Shown: positions 35,836-48,429 of the stretch, one piece after another
How positions within the stretch are numbered: position 1 is the first letter of the stretch
How the letters are laid out: the number at the start of each line of letters is the position of its first letter
From: Angiostrongylus vasorum
Taxonomy: Eukaryota; Nematoda; Chromadorea; Rhabditida; Metastrongylidae
Length of the DNA: 64,000 bases
Assembly: GCA_018806985.1 (NCBI GenBank)
Contig: JADANN010000108.1
Coordinates: 992,001 to 1,056,000, forward strand
Direction of reading: 5' to 3'
Notes under the pieces: model-generated
Told to the model about the DNA's origin: nothing
Databases searched by the model: none
The model's input: only the letters and a program-made list of their open reading frames with translations
Translations under genes and position numbers: made by a program

Positions 35836-36359
35836 TAAAAATTTTCATTGTGTTACTTTTCTTTCATTTGCGAGTGCTCCTATTTTAGTTCGTTTCAACG
35901 CTTGCGCTTTACTGTCCATTTTTTTCGCCTACTGTTCCTAATGCGGTATTTTCCTTACAAGATCACTGTAGCGTTAAGCTCTGCTTTTTCGTGTAGATGG
36001 TACGAAACTGAGTATTTTCAGCGGGGCTGCCGTCAAAATATTCCTGACCTCTATACGTCTTACGCAATTCTTGCCTCCAAATTCTTCGCCTTCGTCATCC
36101 ACGAAATGCTTCATGCTTTTGGCGTGGGATCAGCAGCTGCTTTGGAATTTTTTGGTCATGTTCACAAATATCATTGAATACTGGTGGAGTGAATTTCTTG
36201 AGATTCTGAGGCAGGCATACTAGGGTGTTCGTAGGTCTTTGCCACAATCAGTCGCTAGCGTCCGTCGATTAGAAGGTGCTGTTTCCTTCAGATAAGTGAC
36301 TCATCGCCTCACACATCTCGAAGCCCATAACTTGATTCATTTGTCTGAACTGAGGAGAA

Positions 36360-38615
36360 AATATCGGTGATGAACTTCATAGTATGTGAGCTCCCGGAAA
36401 TGGTAATCGTGGGTCTGAAGCTTCTTTTTTTTGTATATTCGCTTCAGCCTCAAATATGTTATAAGCTTCACCTTGGAGTAAATAGATACGAAAATCCGGT
36501 AAAACACTGTATATACCGAAAGCCAAAATTTTGCCCAGTAAAAGCTGCTTCTGCGTGTACGCCAAGCTTCATAAGCACGGCGCCAATAGGATCCCTTCAG
36601 ACTAACACTTGACTAGCAAACTGAAACACCAATTTTTGGGAACAAAATCGTATAAAAAAAGAGGTGGTATAAACGAACATGATTACTTCTGCCTGTTGTA
36701 TCCCCACCTATAACCCAGCTGCTTCCTCATTGATGTGGTCAGTTTCTTGAGATATCGATAGCCTGTTCCGAAATAAAACACTTCGTAGTTTTATGTTTAT
36801 TTTGAGAAACAGCGAATTATTATCTATTTTCCTTCAAAGCTAAAACTTTTCCGTAGTTTCGGTTTTCTAACAGAACGTTACTGCTAGCCAAATATTTAAG
36901 AATGGCTTCGCAATAGTGATGCACTTTTGCCGCTGTTCTGTGGTGAGACGAGATAATTCATGCCGTCGACCAGGATTGTTTGTTATAGAGTCAGCATCTA
37001 TGAGAGCACTGATGACTGCACTGGAGAGTGACTACGTTGACTACATCAGTCAGATCAGACGTGCATAGTACACTGTTGGAAGTCATGGAAACTGTGACAG
37101 CTGCACTGCAAAGTGAGAAGGTCGATTTCATTGAGCTTAAGAGCATAACGTAGTGCTAGACGACACGCGAGTTCTGGCACCTGCACTAGAGAGTGGCAAC
37201 ATTGATTTCATTGACCCGAGCCGTACCACAATGCAGTGAATAAGAGTCCTCTTACATGTCCTCGATTGGTTATACAGGAATCACTGCCACCACACAGTCA
37301 TTGCCCTAGAGTCGAACACATTACTGGATAACGTGGAAGGTGATTGTAGTTGTCATTGTTGTTGATTCATGGGTATTTTAGCTCGTTGCAATTTCATAGC
37401 AAACAAACAAACATTGTTCATCTGTCAGCTGAGCATTGTGCCGTAGTGATTATCCCTTAACGGATCCTCTTTTCTATCTATAGACTGTAACTTACACACA
37501 GTCCCAAGCAACCCATCATGGACCGTACCGAAATACTGAATTGGAACTTTTTTGTTTTCTGCAAGGATCTCAAAGAGAATCCTATCTACCTTTCATGTTA
37601 TTACATATTTCCCATTCTAGTGATACATTGTTTTTGTACACTAAATGCCATTTAGCGCATTACATAATCACCTAACTCACTACACTCTCCCTAAACGAGC
37701 ACCTAAAATTAACTGCCCAGAACGTCAAGATGTTGTGCCACAATATCAATCGAACCTCTTCCTCCATCCCTAGCAGACCACACTCTGTTTCTACCATCTC
37801 ATTTCTTTTCCTCCATTACCTGTAGATTTGAATTGTTGAGCTTTCCTTTCACGTAATCAGTAGTTCTATAACTGGTCTCTGTTCTCACAACTTTTGGTGA
37901 ATCTGTTGCGTTGTAGGAGGTTCTCTGGTACTGCATATGCATTTCCGTACTTATGTTGCATCTACCTACTGATTATGAGAATGCATTGCTTGTGTACACT
38001 CTTGTTGATCTCATTGTGTTTGTCAATATTTCATTAGTATTATTTATGTAAAAGTTTAATTACCTAGATCTGAGGTGAACAATCGCGGTACTACAAAAAA
38101 ATTGTGCTTAATAGGTCACAAAGAACAGATGCACGTAACAACAGAAAATGGGGGAAGCACAGGAAGGATCTATGGCAACCTTTTGTAGTGAAATGCTTGC
38201 CACTGAAGTCTTAGAGTTCGAGGAATTCCTTCTGTTTACTTCTGTAAATAACTTGTACTGATATACGTATAAAAAATACAGGAATTAAAACATGTGAATG
38301 AGAGTGACTTCTGTCCTTTACCGTTCAGGTGTTTAACATTATGAAAATTTCTAATTTACAAGGAACTTTTATAGCCATCAATACGAGTATATACCTAGTT
38401 TACGCAGTTAAAAGGCCTAACGTCCTGAATTGGCTCCACGGCGCGACAAACAAGCTCCCATTCCTTGGGATTCGAGAACAAAGTGTAGGAAATAGTGCAC
38501 TTACATGGCTATGTCGGACTTCGATGGTTAATCTAATCGCATTCATAAAGAAGACGAGACCCAAGTTACGGAACAGAATATTTTTAAAAATGCTAAAGAA
38601 GTTATTCTTACCCTG
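36360..38615 (+). repeat. R4 large repeat, right arm of the inverted pair, uninterrupted
   Basis: A continuous copy of about 2.25 kb. It includes the tandem units (GACAGCTGCACTG...GTGAGAAGGTCGATTTCATT near 37105) and the end GTTTACGCAGTTAAAAGGCC near 38400. The reverse strand near 38520 could code IRLTIEV in the same frame as the left arm near 29855, next to a GTAAG donor in both, so it may once have been coding. Confidence 0.7.
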
Positions 38616-38619
38616 TTAA

Positions 38620-39733
38620 GCCACCTTAGCCGGTCGGCAATATCGTTTTAAGTCATACTTTTTTTAAAAACACTCTTAGAGGAAAAGCTTTAGCTCGCAA
38701 TTCTTTTCGTAGGTACATAATCGCTTCAACATAAATTTTAATTTGTTGTCCGATGAGTTTATATGCGCAGGTAATGTTTCGGCTAGAGCCAAATGGTCCT
38801 GTTACAACGCTGTCATTTTTGGAACCGCTGAAATCTCTGTTGTGGAGATGTTTAGCTTGGGGACTGACGAGAAGTGATCTCCGTTCACAGGACGGGAAAA
38901 ATAACAACACCTTTCAACTTTAAACTCAACTTAAGGTGAACTTTAATATTTACAACAAAATGTGTTAGGACCTACAAATCTTTCCTTAGCTGATAAAAAG
39001 CTCCTTCAGTTCACCACGACGAGATTCTGATTTTCTAGAGACCGTGGAATGCATCTTGTGCATTTTTTCTTTTTGAAGCCTAATGTTTAGAACACGAAAG
39101 CTGTTGAACAAGCAATATTTCGTCGATGGGAACATCATAATGCACCGAATTCGTTGGTGATGTATACGGCTGCCGGAATTTCGCTTGGTGTTACAGATGA
39201 GCAAATTTTCTCCTCAGTTCTTTCGGAAATATAAATTCTTAATCATTTTAAAAGCCTGGTTACACTTTTTAAAGATTAGGGCTCACCTTTACAAATAGCG
39301 CAAAGTCTCTTCTATAAGATCTAGCAAAGTCCTCTAGTATTTCAATTATGGAAAAATTATCAGCAATTTGCGGAAAGCCAACATGCGACTCTTAGAGTTA
39401 AGTTGGTGCTCTTGTTTGTTCTGTAAGAAATCCTGAAATCACAGCTTTATTGTACATCACGGCCGCACGTCTTTCCATCATCAACCTTGAGAAGTGAATT
39501 TCTTTGCATTTGATTGAATTTTACAGAATTACAGGATGAAGACAAATGTTGAGAAGCTTCTTGGCAAGTAAGAATGGCACGTTGTAAACCCTTGACTAGG
39601 GCTAAGGTGCCGAGATGTTCTGTGGCCTCCAACAGTCGGCTAATGCGAAATTGTTTCGGTGACGGAGAATTAATGACTCTCCGTTCTGGACCTCATAACT
39701 TGAATTAGATCTTTAGACTGTTTTATTCAACAG
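38620..39733. other. Nothing recognised
   Basis: Short frames of up to 85 codons, no matching repeat in the window. Confidence 0.5.
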
Positions 39734-40261
39734 AATAGAAACGAAATGGTACTCAAAACTCGATGCGAGCATCATGTCAGGCTTGAAGGTCGGAGAAACA
39801 CTTTAACGGCACTCGGGCTAAACATGCTCAGCTTCGTTCCTTCTAGAAGAAAAGCTGGGGCACAGCGTAAAAGTGAACTTATAGACGAGGGTATAATGGA
39901 CCAACAAGCACAGATGTTAAAGCGAACTATAATAAGAAGCATTCGTAAGTGGAAGAAGGTAAACGTTATTAAGGTTAACTCCTTGGTGAGGTCAGAAATA
40001 TCTGAACGGAATCTGAGTTCTGACGAAAACATTCGTTTCTGGACATTGGCACGGGCAAAAATTCTGTCATTTCAAATGTGTGGTCCTAGGTGTCACCACT
40101 TTTTGTTTACTGCCTATTCTTTTTTTTTCATGGCAAAATATGATGTGAAATACAACTACAATGATCCTGAGATAATTGCAGAACTCCGGAACGCAGGTGC
40201 CTGCGGTGAGGATTCCACTACACCATGCATGTCCTTCGTTTCGAGTTTCTATTACCCGTGA
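39734..40261 (+). CDS. Longest non-transposon open frame (171-176 codons), unrecognised
   Basis: After a TTCAACAG acceptor, a frame stays open to the TGA at 40259. The first part (MVLKTRCEHHVRL, SELIDEGIMDQQAQMLKRT, RSIRKWKKVNVIKVNSLV) is basic and protein-like. From about 40095 the frame runs into an R3 repeat end, so the last 55 codons are probably repeat sequence and the true exon may stop at a donor before 40092. No family recognised. Confidence 0.3.
   Translation, partial: NRNEMVLKTRCEHHVRLEGRRNTLTALGLNMLSFVPSRRKAGAQRKSELIDEGIMDQQAQMLKRTIIRSIRKWKKVNVIKVNSLVRSEISERNLSSDENIRFWTLARAKILSFQMCGPRCHHFLFTAYSFFFMAKYDVKYNYNDPEIIAELRNAGACGEDSTTPCMSFVSSFYYP
40095..40215. repeat. R3 repeat, left end
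   Basis: TTTTTTTTCATGGCAAAATA, GTGAAATACAACTACAATGA and CTGAGATAATTGCAGAACTC match the outer left end seen at 1035. Confidence 0.45.
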
Positions 40262-40377
40262 ACTTTTTATAGGCGCATGAACAATCTCAGATATCTCAGC
40301 ACCACTGTTTAGTCCTAAATATTTGAGAAAACAATCAGTTCTCGACATTCTTGTTGAGCAAACACGAGGTGTTACTT

Positions 40378-41790
40378 TATCCTTCATTCCGTTAAAGCTG
40401 ACGTTTCGGCGGATTTCGCCTTCTTGAGAGCCTGGAAGGGTATATTGATAGGCAATCTACTAAGTCAAACGCTCCGATAACACATACAGAAAGATGAAAA
40501 TCTAAATTGCAATCACACCGTCAACAGCTTCTCGAAATAACCCGCCATTTATTTCGTGCCTTGCGCTGAGGAAGAACAGCTGATCAGAGTCTCATATGGT
40601 CGATAAATGCAGCACCCCACGTCAAAAGTCGATGCGAAGGTACGGGGCCAGACCACGTGTGATCTCCGGGCATTCCTCCCTGCTGTTCATTCTAGGGTTC
40701 CTGCTATTTATCCAAAAAGCCTCTAGAAGTTTGTGCGTTAGTGTTTTGGCATTCTGTGCGAGCATAGCGACTTTAATATCAAAATCGTCTCCGCTATGTT
40801 TTTGTATCCTATGCGTGCCTAGTGGCGTGCCTCGTTTTGATTTTCGTTTGCCATCTTGGTGTTCTTTTTATGCGGATATATAAAGGTCTGGCCGTTTCGC
40901 CAATACATTCGTCTCTGCAAGTACTACAAGAGATCAGATATATCGTCCTGAACTCATGCAGTCACCGTCCTTGCCATAAAGGCAAATTACGCAACTTTGT
41001 GTTTCGCATAGACGGTCGTATAGTCGGTTACGAACTAATTGACGACGAAGGCAATCGGGTGGTATTTCAACTATTGCTACCGATTCCTCTAGACCTGTCT
41101 TCTTAAGTAACGTTTTATAGCTACACTTACTTCAACGCTAAGGTAGGGCAACATAAACAGGGTTTTGTCTTGGCCACGTTTTTCCCTTTTGGGGCATCGC
41201 TCTCCTTCTAGACTTATCTCGTGGGGTTACTATTTCGTAGCCATTGGAGATGGCTATTTGCCGAGCCAAGTTGCGCGACTCCTCTTTTACTTCCCTCTTC
41301 GTGCACATAGAGGTGGCTGTTTGAAACATGTTTCTTACAAGCACCCTCTTTGTGTGTGAAGGAGTGGGAGAGAGGAAATGAACGATGATGTTCTTGTTAC
41401 CTGGTTTTCGGTTCCATTTTGTCATGTAACCGTTATCCGATAAGTTGATCTGAACGTTAAGAAATGGAAGCCAATCTTCTTTTGGTTTCTCACGGGTAAA
41501 GTTGATGTACTCAGACTGCTCATTCAACAATTCAAAGCATTTGTCCATCTCCTCCTGAGTAGAGAAGATGACAAAACAGTCATCTATATATCTACAGTAA
41601 TGTACCGGCCGGAGATCAATAACGGGGGCTTCTATTTTAGACATAAAGGCAATGGCAAGACTTGGCACCAGTCGCTGTCCCATTGAAAACCATGAGTGTC
41701 GTCTGTCAAAAAGCGAATGAGTTCCATAAACAGGCAATATCGTGCGAACATAAGAACAGTTCGCATTTAGGTCTCAACAGTGTTGTTTGG
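40378..41790 (-). mobile_element. Penelope-like element, copy 1 (reverse transcriptase plus GIY-YIG), 5'-truncated
   Basis: Minus frame 41737-41138 is Penelope-type reverse transcriptase. It shows GQRLVPSLAIAFM (usual MGSPLSPVLA), RYIDDCFVIF with catalytic YIDD-type motif, DWLPFLNVQINL and WNRKPGNKN. Downstream, with one frameshift, is the GIY-YIG endonuclease: CSTCRDECIGETARPLYIRI, then KRGTPLGTHRIQKHS and LLEAFWINSRNPRMNSREE (40990-40650). Retroelement reverse transcriptase with a C-terminal GIY-YIG nuclease is diagnostic of EN-positive Penelope elements. The 3' part carries a hammerhead-like motif near 40396-40437. Motifs upstream of the catalytic core are missing, and the stop at 41138 separates the two domains. 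Confidence 0.85.
40396..40437 (-). ncRNA. Hammerhead-like motif in Penelope copy 1, core mutated
   Basis: Minus strand: GGCT, CTCAAGA (core G changed to C), stem II GGCG/CGCC, GAAA, CGTC, AGC. Confidence 0.3.
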
Positions 41791-41799
41791 CTGTTTTCT

Positions 41800-43075
41800 A
41801 TGGTTATTTTGTAGCCACCTTATGATCACTTCGTCTTACCGATGCTAAAACATTGCGCTTTTGAGTTATGAAATCCTTGGAGAGGATCCCCAGTTAATCT
41901 ATCTAGTTAATTAAATGGATCTCTAGGCTCCAACCCGCACTTACACGAAGCATAATGACAATGATATAATGTCAACACTGAATTCATTTCAAACCGTGCT
42001 TTACAATGTAATTAACGTCTGGCTATTAATAAAGACGCGATAGAGGAAGCCTTTTCAGATACGGTATGTAGGGAGATTCTGTAGCTACACCAAACGCGCG
42101 ATATCGGACGTATTAAATCTACCGCCTCTTCGTGTGGCCCCTACAATCTGCTCGATTCTACTCGCTGCAATGGATAACAAGGTCCGACGTCATAAGAAGT
42201 AACTGCTGAACAGTTGACTTGGAACACTGTTGCTCTGAATGAGGTAATGTCGCCGAAACGTTAGCCATAGTCGAGATTTGTGATAACCTTTTGTAACCTT
42301 GTTAATAAACACTAACATCGATCTGGTCTCGTTATCCGTACGGAGACCTCTTTTGCAAGTCGATGAAGGCAGACGAATCCAGACAGTCTGGTGACACTTT
42401 TGAACACATGCGCTTTCTTGATATTACTTTGAGGCGTTGTTATATATAATGTAGATGTTGTTGGAATGAAAACATGAAGTTTTTTTCTAGGTGTTCTCGG
42501 AAACTCTTTTCAGTGGACAGTTTCTTCCTTCGAGATACTTCCCAACAAAGTAAGTTGATCTCAATAACACTTTCAATGATGATCGGGTATCCTCTTGTCC
42601 AGTTGATTGTGCTGAATTGATGAGAAAGATCTTGAAAAACTGCTATCAATTCCCACAGCGACTGGTTGTGTTGGCAGTTAGTCTGTCCCTATTTATGACT
42701 TGCAGAATTCTCCTAAAAACTCTGTATGATACAATTTAATGTTCAACGAGATTTGGATGGAATTGAACATGGCTTTTTTCTTTCCTTTTTTGTTAAAACT
42801 CTATCAACTAGTGCCATCTCTATCAACGAATGCCCATCTCCTATGTAGCTATTAGAGCTTTCTTTTTGACTTTTCTCTTTTGTATTTTCTATTTGCTTTT
42901 ATTGTATTTCTTACACTGCTTGCGCTTGAATCTTTTCCTCGCCCCCCATCATCTGCGGTGATATTTGTACTGTTTTCGTGTGGATTCGGCTGCTAATTGA
43001 GGACTTTCTTCTTCGTTGTGGATTTCGTGGAAAGCTGGTTCAGTTGACTTACCGTGTATTCCTGCGATTCTCATG
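41800..43075. other. Mostly unassigned, Penelope neighbourhood
   Basis: Holds the fragment at 42230-42420. The rest may be further Penelope debris but is too diverged to assign. Confidence 0.4.
42230..42420 (+). mobile_element. Penelope-like terminal fragment
   Basis: Contains TCGCCGAAACGTTAGCCAT and matches 34480-34690 in inverted orientation. A variant hammerhead-like core (CTGAATGA) has an extra base. Confidence 0.5.
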
Positions 43076-43079
43076 GTAG

Positions 43080-43230
43080 GGCGTTCCCAGGTGGGTTGGA
43101 GGAAGTGAGCTGGTCCCAAACAAGTTTGGTGCCGATTTCCAGGCCCCGTAGGAATAGGGTACTTGGTGAGCTCGGGGGCGTGGTGGTGACACCATTGTGC
43201 TTGTGATGAAGGACATCATTACCACTGCGC
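43080..43230 (-). repeat. Old SINE-A relative
   Basis: AAACAAGTTTGGTGCCGATTT and ACTTGGTGAGCTCGG follow the SINE-A body, then ATTACCACTGCGC. Confidence 0.4.
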
Positions 43231-43299
43231 TTTTCACCCACCTCTTAGTTGGATTTAATACAAACGTCAGTTGTTTCAAAGCTAATATTTTAGCAGACA

Positions 43300-44900
43300 A
43301 TCAAATCGACGAATATTTTCTTATTGAGCAAACACGAGGTGGTACTTTATTCTTTGTTACGGCAAAGCCAACATTTCGGTGGATTTCGCCTTCTTTAAAG
43401 CCTTGAAAGATCGAATTAACTGCAATCTACCCAGTCGAACCCCTCCATAACCAAGCAGAGGAAACGCTAAACCAAAATTCCAATGACATTGAAGACAAAA
43501 CAACTTCTTCGCACACTCCGCGCTTTCTTTGAGTCTTCCACAGAATACCTTGAGTAGAGGCCAACCGCTCAGAGTTAACTTGGAAGTGTAGTGCGCCTCT
43601 CACATGAAAGTATCAGTTCTAAAAACTGTGGGCAATCATGTATGACTACGAGGCATTCCTCCTTGCCGTTCATTTTCGGATTCTTGCAGTATATCCAAAA
43701 TGCTTCGAGAGTTTTGAGCGCTAGTGTTTTCGAATCCTGTGCGAGAATAGTAACTTCTACTTCATATTCTTCCTGCTTATGTTTCTGTGTCCTATGTGTG
43801 AAGTATTTGCTTTAACTATAAGTTTATCGGGTAGATGTTCTTTAAAACGGATGAAGAGTGGTGTATCCGTTTCGCCAAGGCATTTGTCCCTATACGCTTT
43901 ACAAGTTCCTACAGTTAGGGCATATTATGCAACTTTGCGTTGTACATGAACGGTCGTTCAGGCTGTTGTGAACTAACTGGCGTACTAGAGTGCTGGGTTG
44001 TGTTTCAGTGACTGTTCCTGAGTTCTCTAGACCGCCCCATTTGAAGCAACCCCTTATAGCTGCACTTGTTTGTGGAAATGAAGAGCGGGATAGACGGGAG
44101 CTTATTCTCCCTAGAGTTATAGTTATCGTTTGGGATCTTGGGTTTTCCTGTACACCTACGCCGAGGCGCTACAGTTTCATAGTCATTGGAAATGGCTATT
44201 GGCGGCACCAGTTTTAGGGGTTCCTCCTTCTGCTCTCTTCCTGTGCACACATTAGTGGCTGCTCGAACCTTGTCTCTTATAAGCGCCATTTTTGTGTGTG
44301 AGTGGTGAGAATAGAGATTATAAACCAGTATCTCTTTGTTAGTTGCTTTTCGATATCACCCCGTGGTGTAGCCGTTCAATAGAAACCTCTTTTTTTTCTA
44401 TTTCTGTCCGGTAAGAGTAATGTACTCTGACTGTTCATTCAGTAACACAAAACATTTGACAATTTCCTCTGGTGTTAAGCAAATAGCGAAGCAATCATCT
44501 ATATATCTACTGTAAAGTGTGGGGCTGAGACCAGTTACAGGTGCTTCCACTTTAGGGATAAATTCAATAGCGAGGGTAGGTGCTTTTCGCTACCACATTA
44601 GTAACCCTGTCGTGTGTCGTAATACTTTCTGAACTATCTGAATATTGAGCAGTTAAGGCACTCTTTGACGAGTGCCATCAACTGCTCCGTCGTGAAGCCA
44701 TACATTTTTATTGCTGTTCCGGCCGGATTGCATAAGGAGTTCGAGACTGGCTTAGGCAAACGAATGAACTCTATTAAGAATGCTCATGTGCCGCTGGAAC
44801 GAGAAGAGGATTTTGGGAACAACAGCGGGATTGCTGACATAAAGCACGAATCCATGATAAATTATAATGCAGTGATAATCGAAAAAAAGGCATCGCTGCA
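43300..44900 (-). mobile_element. Penelope-like element, copy 2, decayed
   Basis: The same order as copy 1, with more damage. KMYGFTTEQLMALVKECL lies near 44710-44650 (upstream reverse transcriptase region absent from copy 1). YSRYIDDCFAI, LLNEQSEYI follow near 44520-44400, then CLGETDTPLFIRFKEHL near 43900 and TLEAFWIYCKNPKMN near 43680. A hammerhead-like remnant lies near 43365. Frames are broken throughout. Confidence 0.75.
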
Positions 44901-44904
44901 AACC

Positions 44905-45895
44905 TGATGCGCTTTTTCAGCGCAAATTTTGTTCGGCTTCGTTAGGGTGTTGCTTTACTGTTCTATACTGCCCATGTTGAAAAGCAGCAACATTTTAGAT
45001 TTTTCTCTTCTCTATCATTCTTTGTATTTCTTTATCTCCTTACTTCTTCCTTTCTTCCTCCGTTCCATTCATTCACCTTTTTTCCTAATTCCCAGTTCGA
45101 TGGTAGCTAAGTTTATCTTAGGTTTAGAGAGATTTATTCGTATTTGGACATCCAGTTGTTCCATGTTTGGTTTTATTTATCCAGTTAGGCGGCGCAATTA
45201 GGGTGGTGCAATATTGCGAAGTCACTATCATTATTTATTACTCTGAATGGTAAGCATGGCCTTCAACGATTCTCTTCATCATCCGATTTTCCGCTTCTGA
45301 CTTAACCATCGAGTGCACAGCTACATTAGTAATGCTCTTGGTGTGGATATTTTATCAACGGATGGTTGCCATTTGAGAGTAATTTATTCTACTCAAGACC
45401 ATATACGAGGTTGCTTTGGAACTTTTATTCGCGTAACTTTTCGGTACCTACGCTTTCTTCAGAATATGGAAAAGTTACATTGGTACGCAGTACACTCAGC
45501 CGTACACTTTCGTAACCTCAATAGAAAAAAGTAGTTCACCTCAATGTCAAGCGCATGTGAAACAGTTTCTTTTATACACTCACGTTTTTTGTTTTTTTCA
45601 ATGTCTTCCACTCACGAGCGCACGGAGTTCATATGGGTAAGAAATATGCCTGTTTTAGGTTAAAATATCAGCGTGGGGTATAGGGCGAGGTCGCATGTGG
45701 CTACAAAGCACGCGGATCTGCGGTTTATCAAATGTTTTCAGTTGCTGAGCGAACAGTCAGGAGTGCATAAAATCAACCGTAGAGAAGCCGAAAAAAAATT
45801 ACTTTTTTTGAGCATATAAACAACCTTATCCAAGGACGGCTAAATCAGCAAACGGCGCTGAAAATTTAATAATGAATACATGCCGGTTCATTATT
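44905..45895. other. Nothing recognised
   Basis: T-rich plus strand giving Phe/Leu-rich frames of no known family. A weak Penelope-end trace (AACTTTTCGGTACC) lies near 45437. Confidence 0.4.
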
Positions 45896-45899
45896 TCCC

Positions 45900-46260
45900 G
45901 TTTCTCACACAAGAAAGGCGCTTGTGAGAAGTATGTTTGAAACAAAAAATCGATGTTTGTACAAGAGGAAAACAGAAGGAGGAATCTCTCGCCTCGGAGC
46001 GGCAAATAACCATTTTCAGTGGATATGAAGGAACTGTTTCTTCAGATAAGTTTACAGGGAAAACCAAGCTCCCAAACGGTAAATCTAGGGAAAATAAGGT
46101 TCCCTTTAAATTGCTCCTTATTTCCAAAGGATTATGTACAGCTACAAAGTGATGATTTAAAAATAACGGTCTAGAGAAGTCAGCAGTAGTGGCAGAACTA
46201 CCAGGGAACATTCCACGTTGTCAGTTATTTCGTAACCGCTTACATTACCGTCAATGTACA
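45900..46260 (+). mobile_element. Penelope-like fragment
   Basis: The plus strand matches the segment following the reverse transcriptase in copy 1 (VQEENRRRNLS, ITIFSGYEGTVS, PNGKSRENKV). Opposite orientation to the flanking copies. Confidence 0.6.
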
Positions 46261-46734
46261 ACACAAAAATTGCATGATTTATTCCAAAGATAGACACGGT
46301 AATTGCACGAGCTCCGATAAGATCTATATACTCCTCTATGTGGCTGATCTCTATCAGTGAAAGAAGACATGTGACGAATAGAACTTTAATGTATTTAAAA
46401 GAAACCGTTTCTCATGCGACTAAGTTCACGTATTTGGTCTTTTTTGCTAAGATTACAAAAGTGCTTGGCTGAGTAGACTGGGTATAAATTTGGCTCTGGA
46501 AAAGACGAAACCATCTAACGTTGTTCACGATTTAATTAATCATGTATTAACAGCTTCGTTTCTGCTTGATTTCGTGGATTGGTGTGAAGAGATGAGTGAC
46601 TCCACTTAGTGCCTCATGCATCGTTATAACTGATATGATTATTCCCAAGACCCTCTTTTTGTTAACTTCAGGACTGATCAATAGTTGGCTGTTTAAATTG
46701 GTAAGCGACGCACGAGGTTGTTGTCATACTAAAT

Positions 46735-47800
46735 ATTTACAATAGCTAACGTTTCGGTGGATTTGGCCTTCCTTAGAGCCTAGAGAGGTCAAGCTAACTG
46801 CAACATAGTCACCCAAATACCTCTGCCTCAAAAAATCAAAAACTGACAAAAAAAAACACCTCAACAGAAAAAATGACGATACCTGGATTTTAGTCGTACT
46901 GGAAATATAACGGCTTCTTCATACGCTCACCACTTTCTACTAGTCTTCTACTGAGTATTCCACCTGGAGACGAACCCTAGAGAGATTACATGTATGGGTG
47001 ATGTGCCTTTCTCACTTTAAAACATCAGTCTGAGATGTTCCGTGATATCAGTTATAATAACGAGGCATTTCTCACTATGTTTCGTTTTGGATTCTTGTGA
47101 TTAATCCAGAACCTCTGAGGCTTTTATCGGATGAAGTTTTAGATTCCTATTCGACAATGGTGATTTCCACTTCAGAATTCTATCGCTTATGTTTCTGTGT
47201 CCTATGGGCTCCTACTGGAGCACTTTGTACGAGCGCAGACTGATCTACTCACTTCCCAAATATGTTTGTCCCAGCACACTCTACAAGAGGGTAGACTGTA
47301 TCCGAACTCATGCAATTAAACGCTGTACCACCGGGGGTAAATTATGCAATTCTTCATATGTTTATATTGTTCTGCTTACACGAGGCTGACACAAGATGTT
47401 TATTCGGCTAACGTTTGGACGTCTTCGTCGTGATCAGAGCCGACGATCCCCTGTCGATGGACCACAGTTACGAACTAGTTGACATCTTAGAGTGTTCGGC
47501 GGTATTCCAGGCACTCGATTTGTCTAAACCATCCTTGTTAGGCAACGTTTGATAGTTGTGCTTAGTTCACTGGAAATAATGGGCGGCATAAACGTGGTCT
47601 TATTCTCGCTAGACGTATAGTTTGGATTCGTTGTGTTCTTCCTCCATACCTAGCTCAGGGTCTGCCGTTTCGTAGCCATTGGAAATGGTTATTTCCTGTT
47701 CAAGGATTCTTCCTTTTGCTATCTTCCTGTACACACTCTTATGGCTATTCGAAACATCTTCCCCACAAGAAACGAAGATCCGAAAATGAAGCGCATAGAG
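46735..47800 (-). mobile_element. Penelope-like element, copy 3, decayed
   Basis: Aligns to the 3' half of copies 1 and 2: the region of the element after the reverse transcriptase (RILEQEITISNGYE near 47690), the GIY-YIG region near 47100-47290 and the hammerhead-like end near 46745. Heavily mutated. Confidence 0.65.
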
Positions 47801-47899
47801 GAATCCTTCGTTATCACAAGTAATTTCACACAATATCTCAAAAATAGGATTAACTCAGATTTTAACTTAAGAGGGGACGGCTAAGCGACATACAAGAGG

Positions 47900-48425
47900 A
47901 CAAGGACAACGACCGAGTAGTGGGTGTAGAAATGCGACTACTCTGTGGCTGTCTACGATGCAAACAAGACAAGATGTTCGCTCAACTGAAGAATTGCGCA
48001 ACGAAAGAGTGCTGTTTTGGTTAGCGTCCGGAGAAACACCTTTTGAGGAGAATCGTGAGTGGATTGGTGTAAACGCATAGCGGAATGATGCCGAAATGCC
48101 GAATTGGAATTATTTCTCCTCGTTCGTTTTCGATGAGCGAAGCGGGGCACTGTGATTACCCTTGAACTGTAATCAAGTGCGGGCAACCGAGATCCTTTAG
48201 TTCGGGGATTTCATCCTTTTTATTTCTTGAATTACTTTTACTGAAAGACGTCTAAGAGCGAAAGAAACGGAATGAAGAGGAAAGAACATTATACTTCGGG
48301 AAAAAAATTCTCATAAAATAATAATGTTGCAAACACACTCGACTAGTTTTTCAAATTGTAGTCTAGGTCTTTCCACATTGATACGATCGATTTCTATGAT
48401 GTTCATGGGGCCGTAGCGAAAACGA
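47900..48425. other. Nothing recognised
   Basis: Unassigned sequence between a Penelope copy and an R4 copy. Confidence 0.5.
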
Positions 48426-48429
48426 ATAT

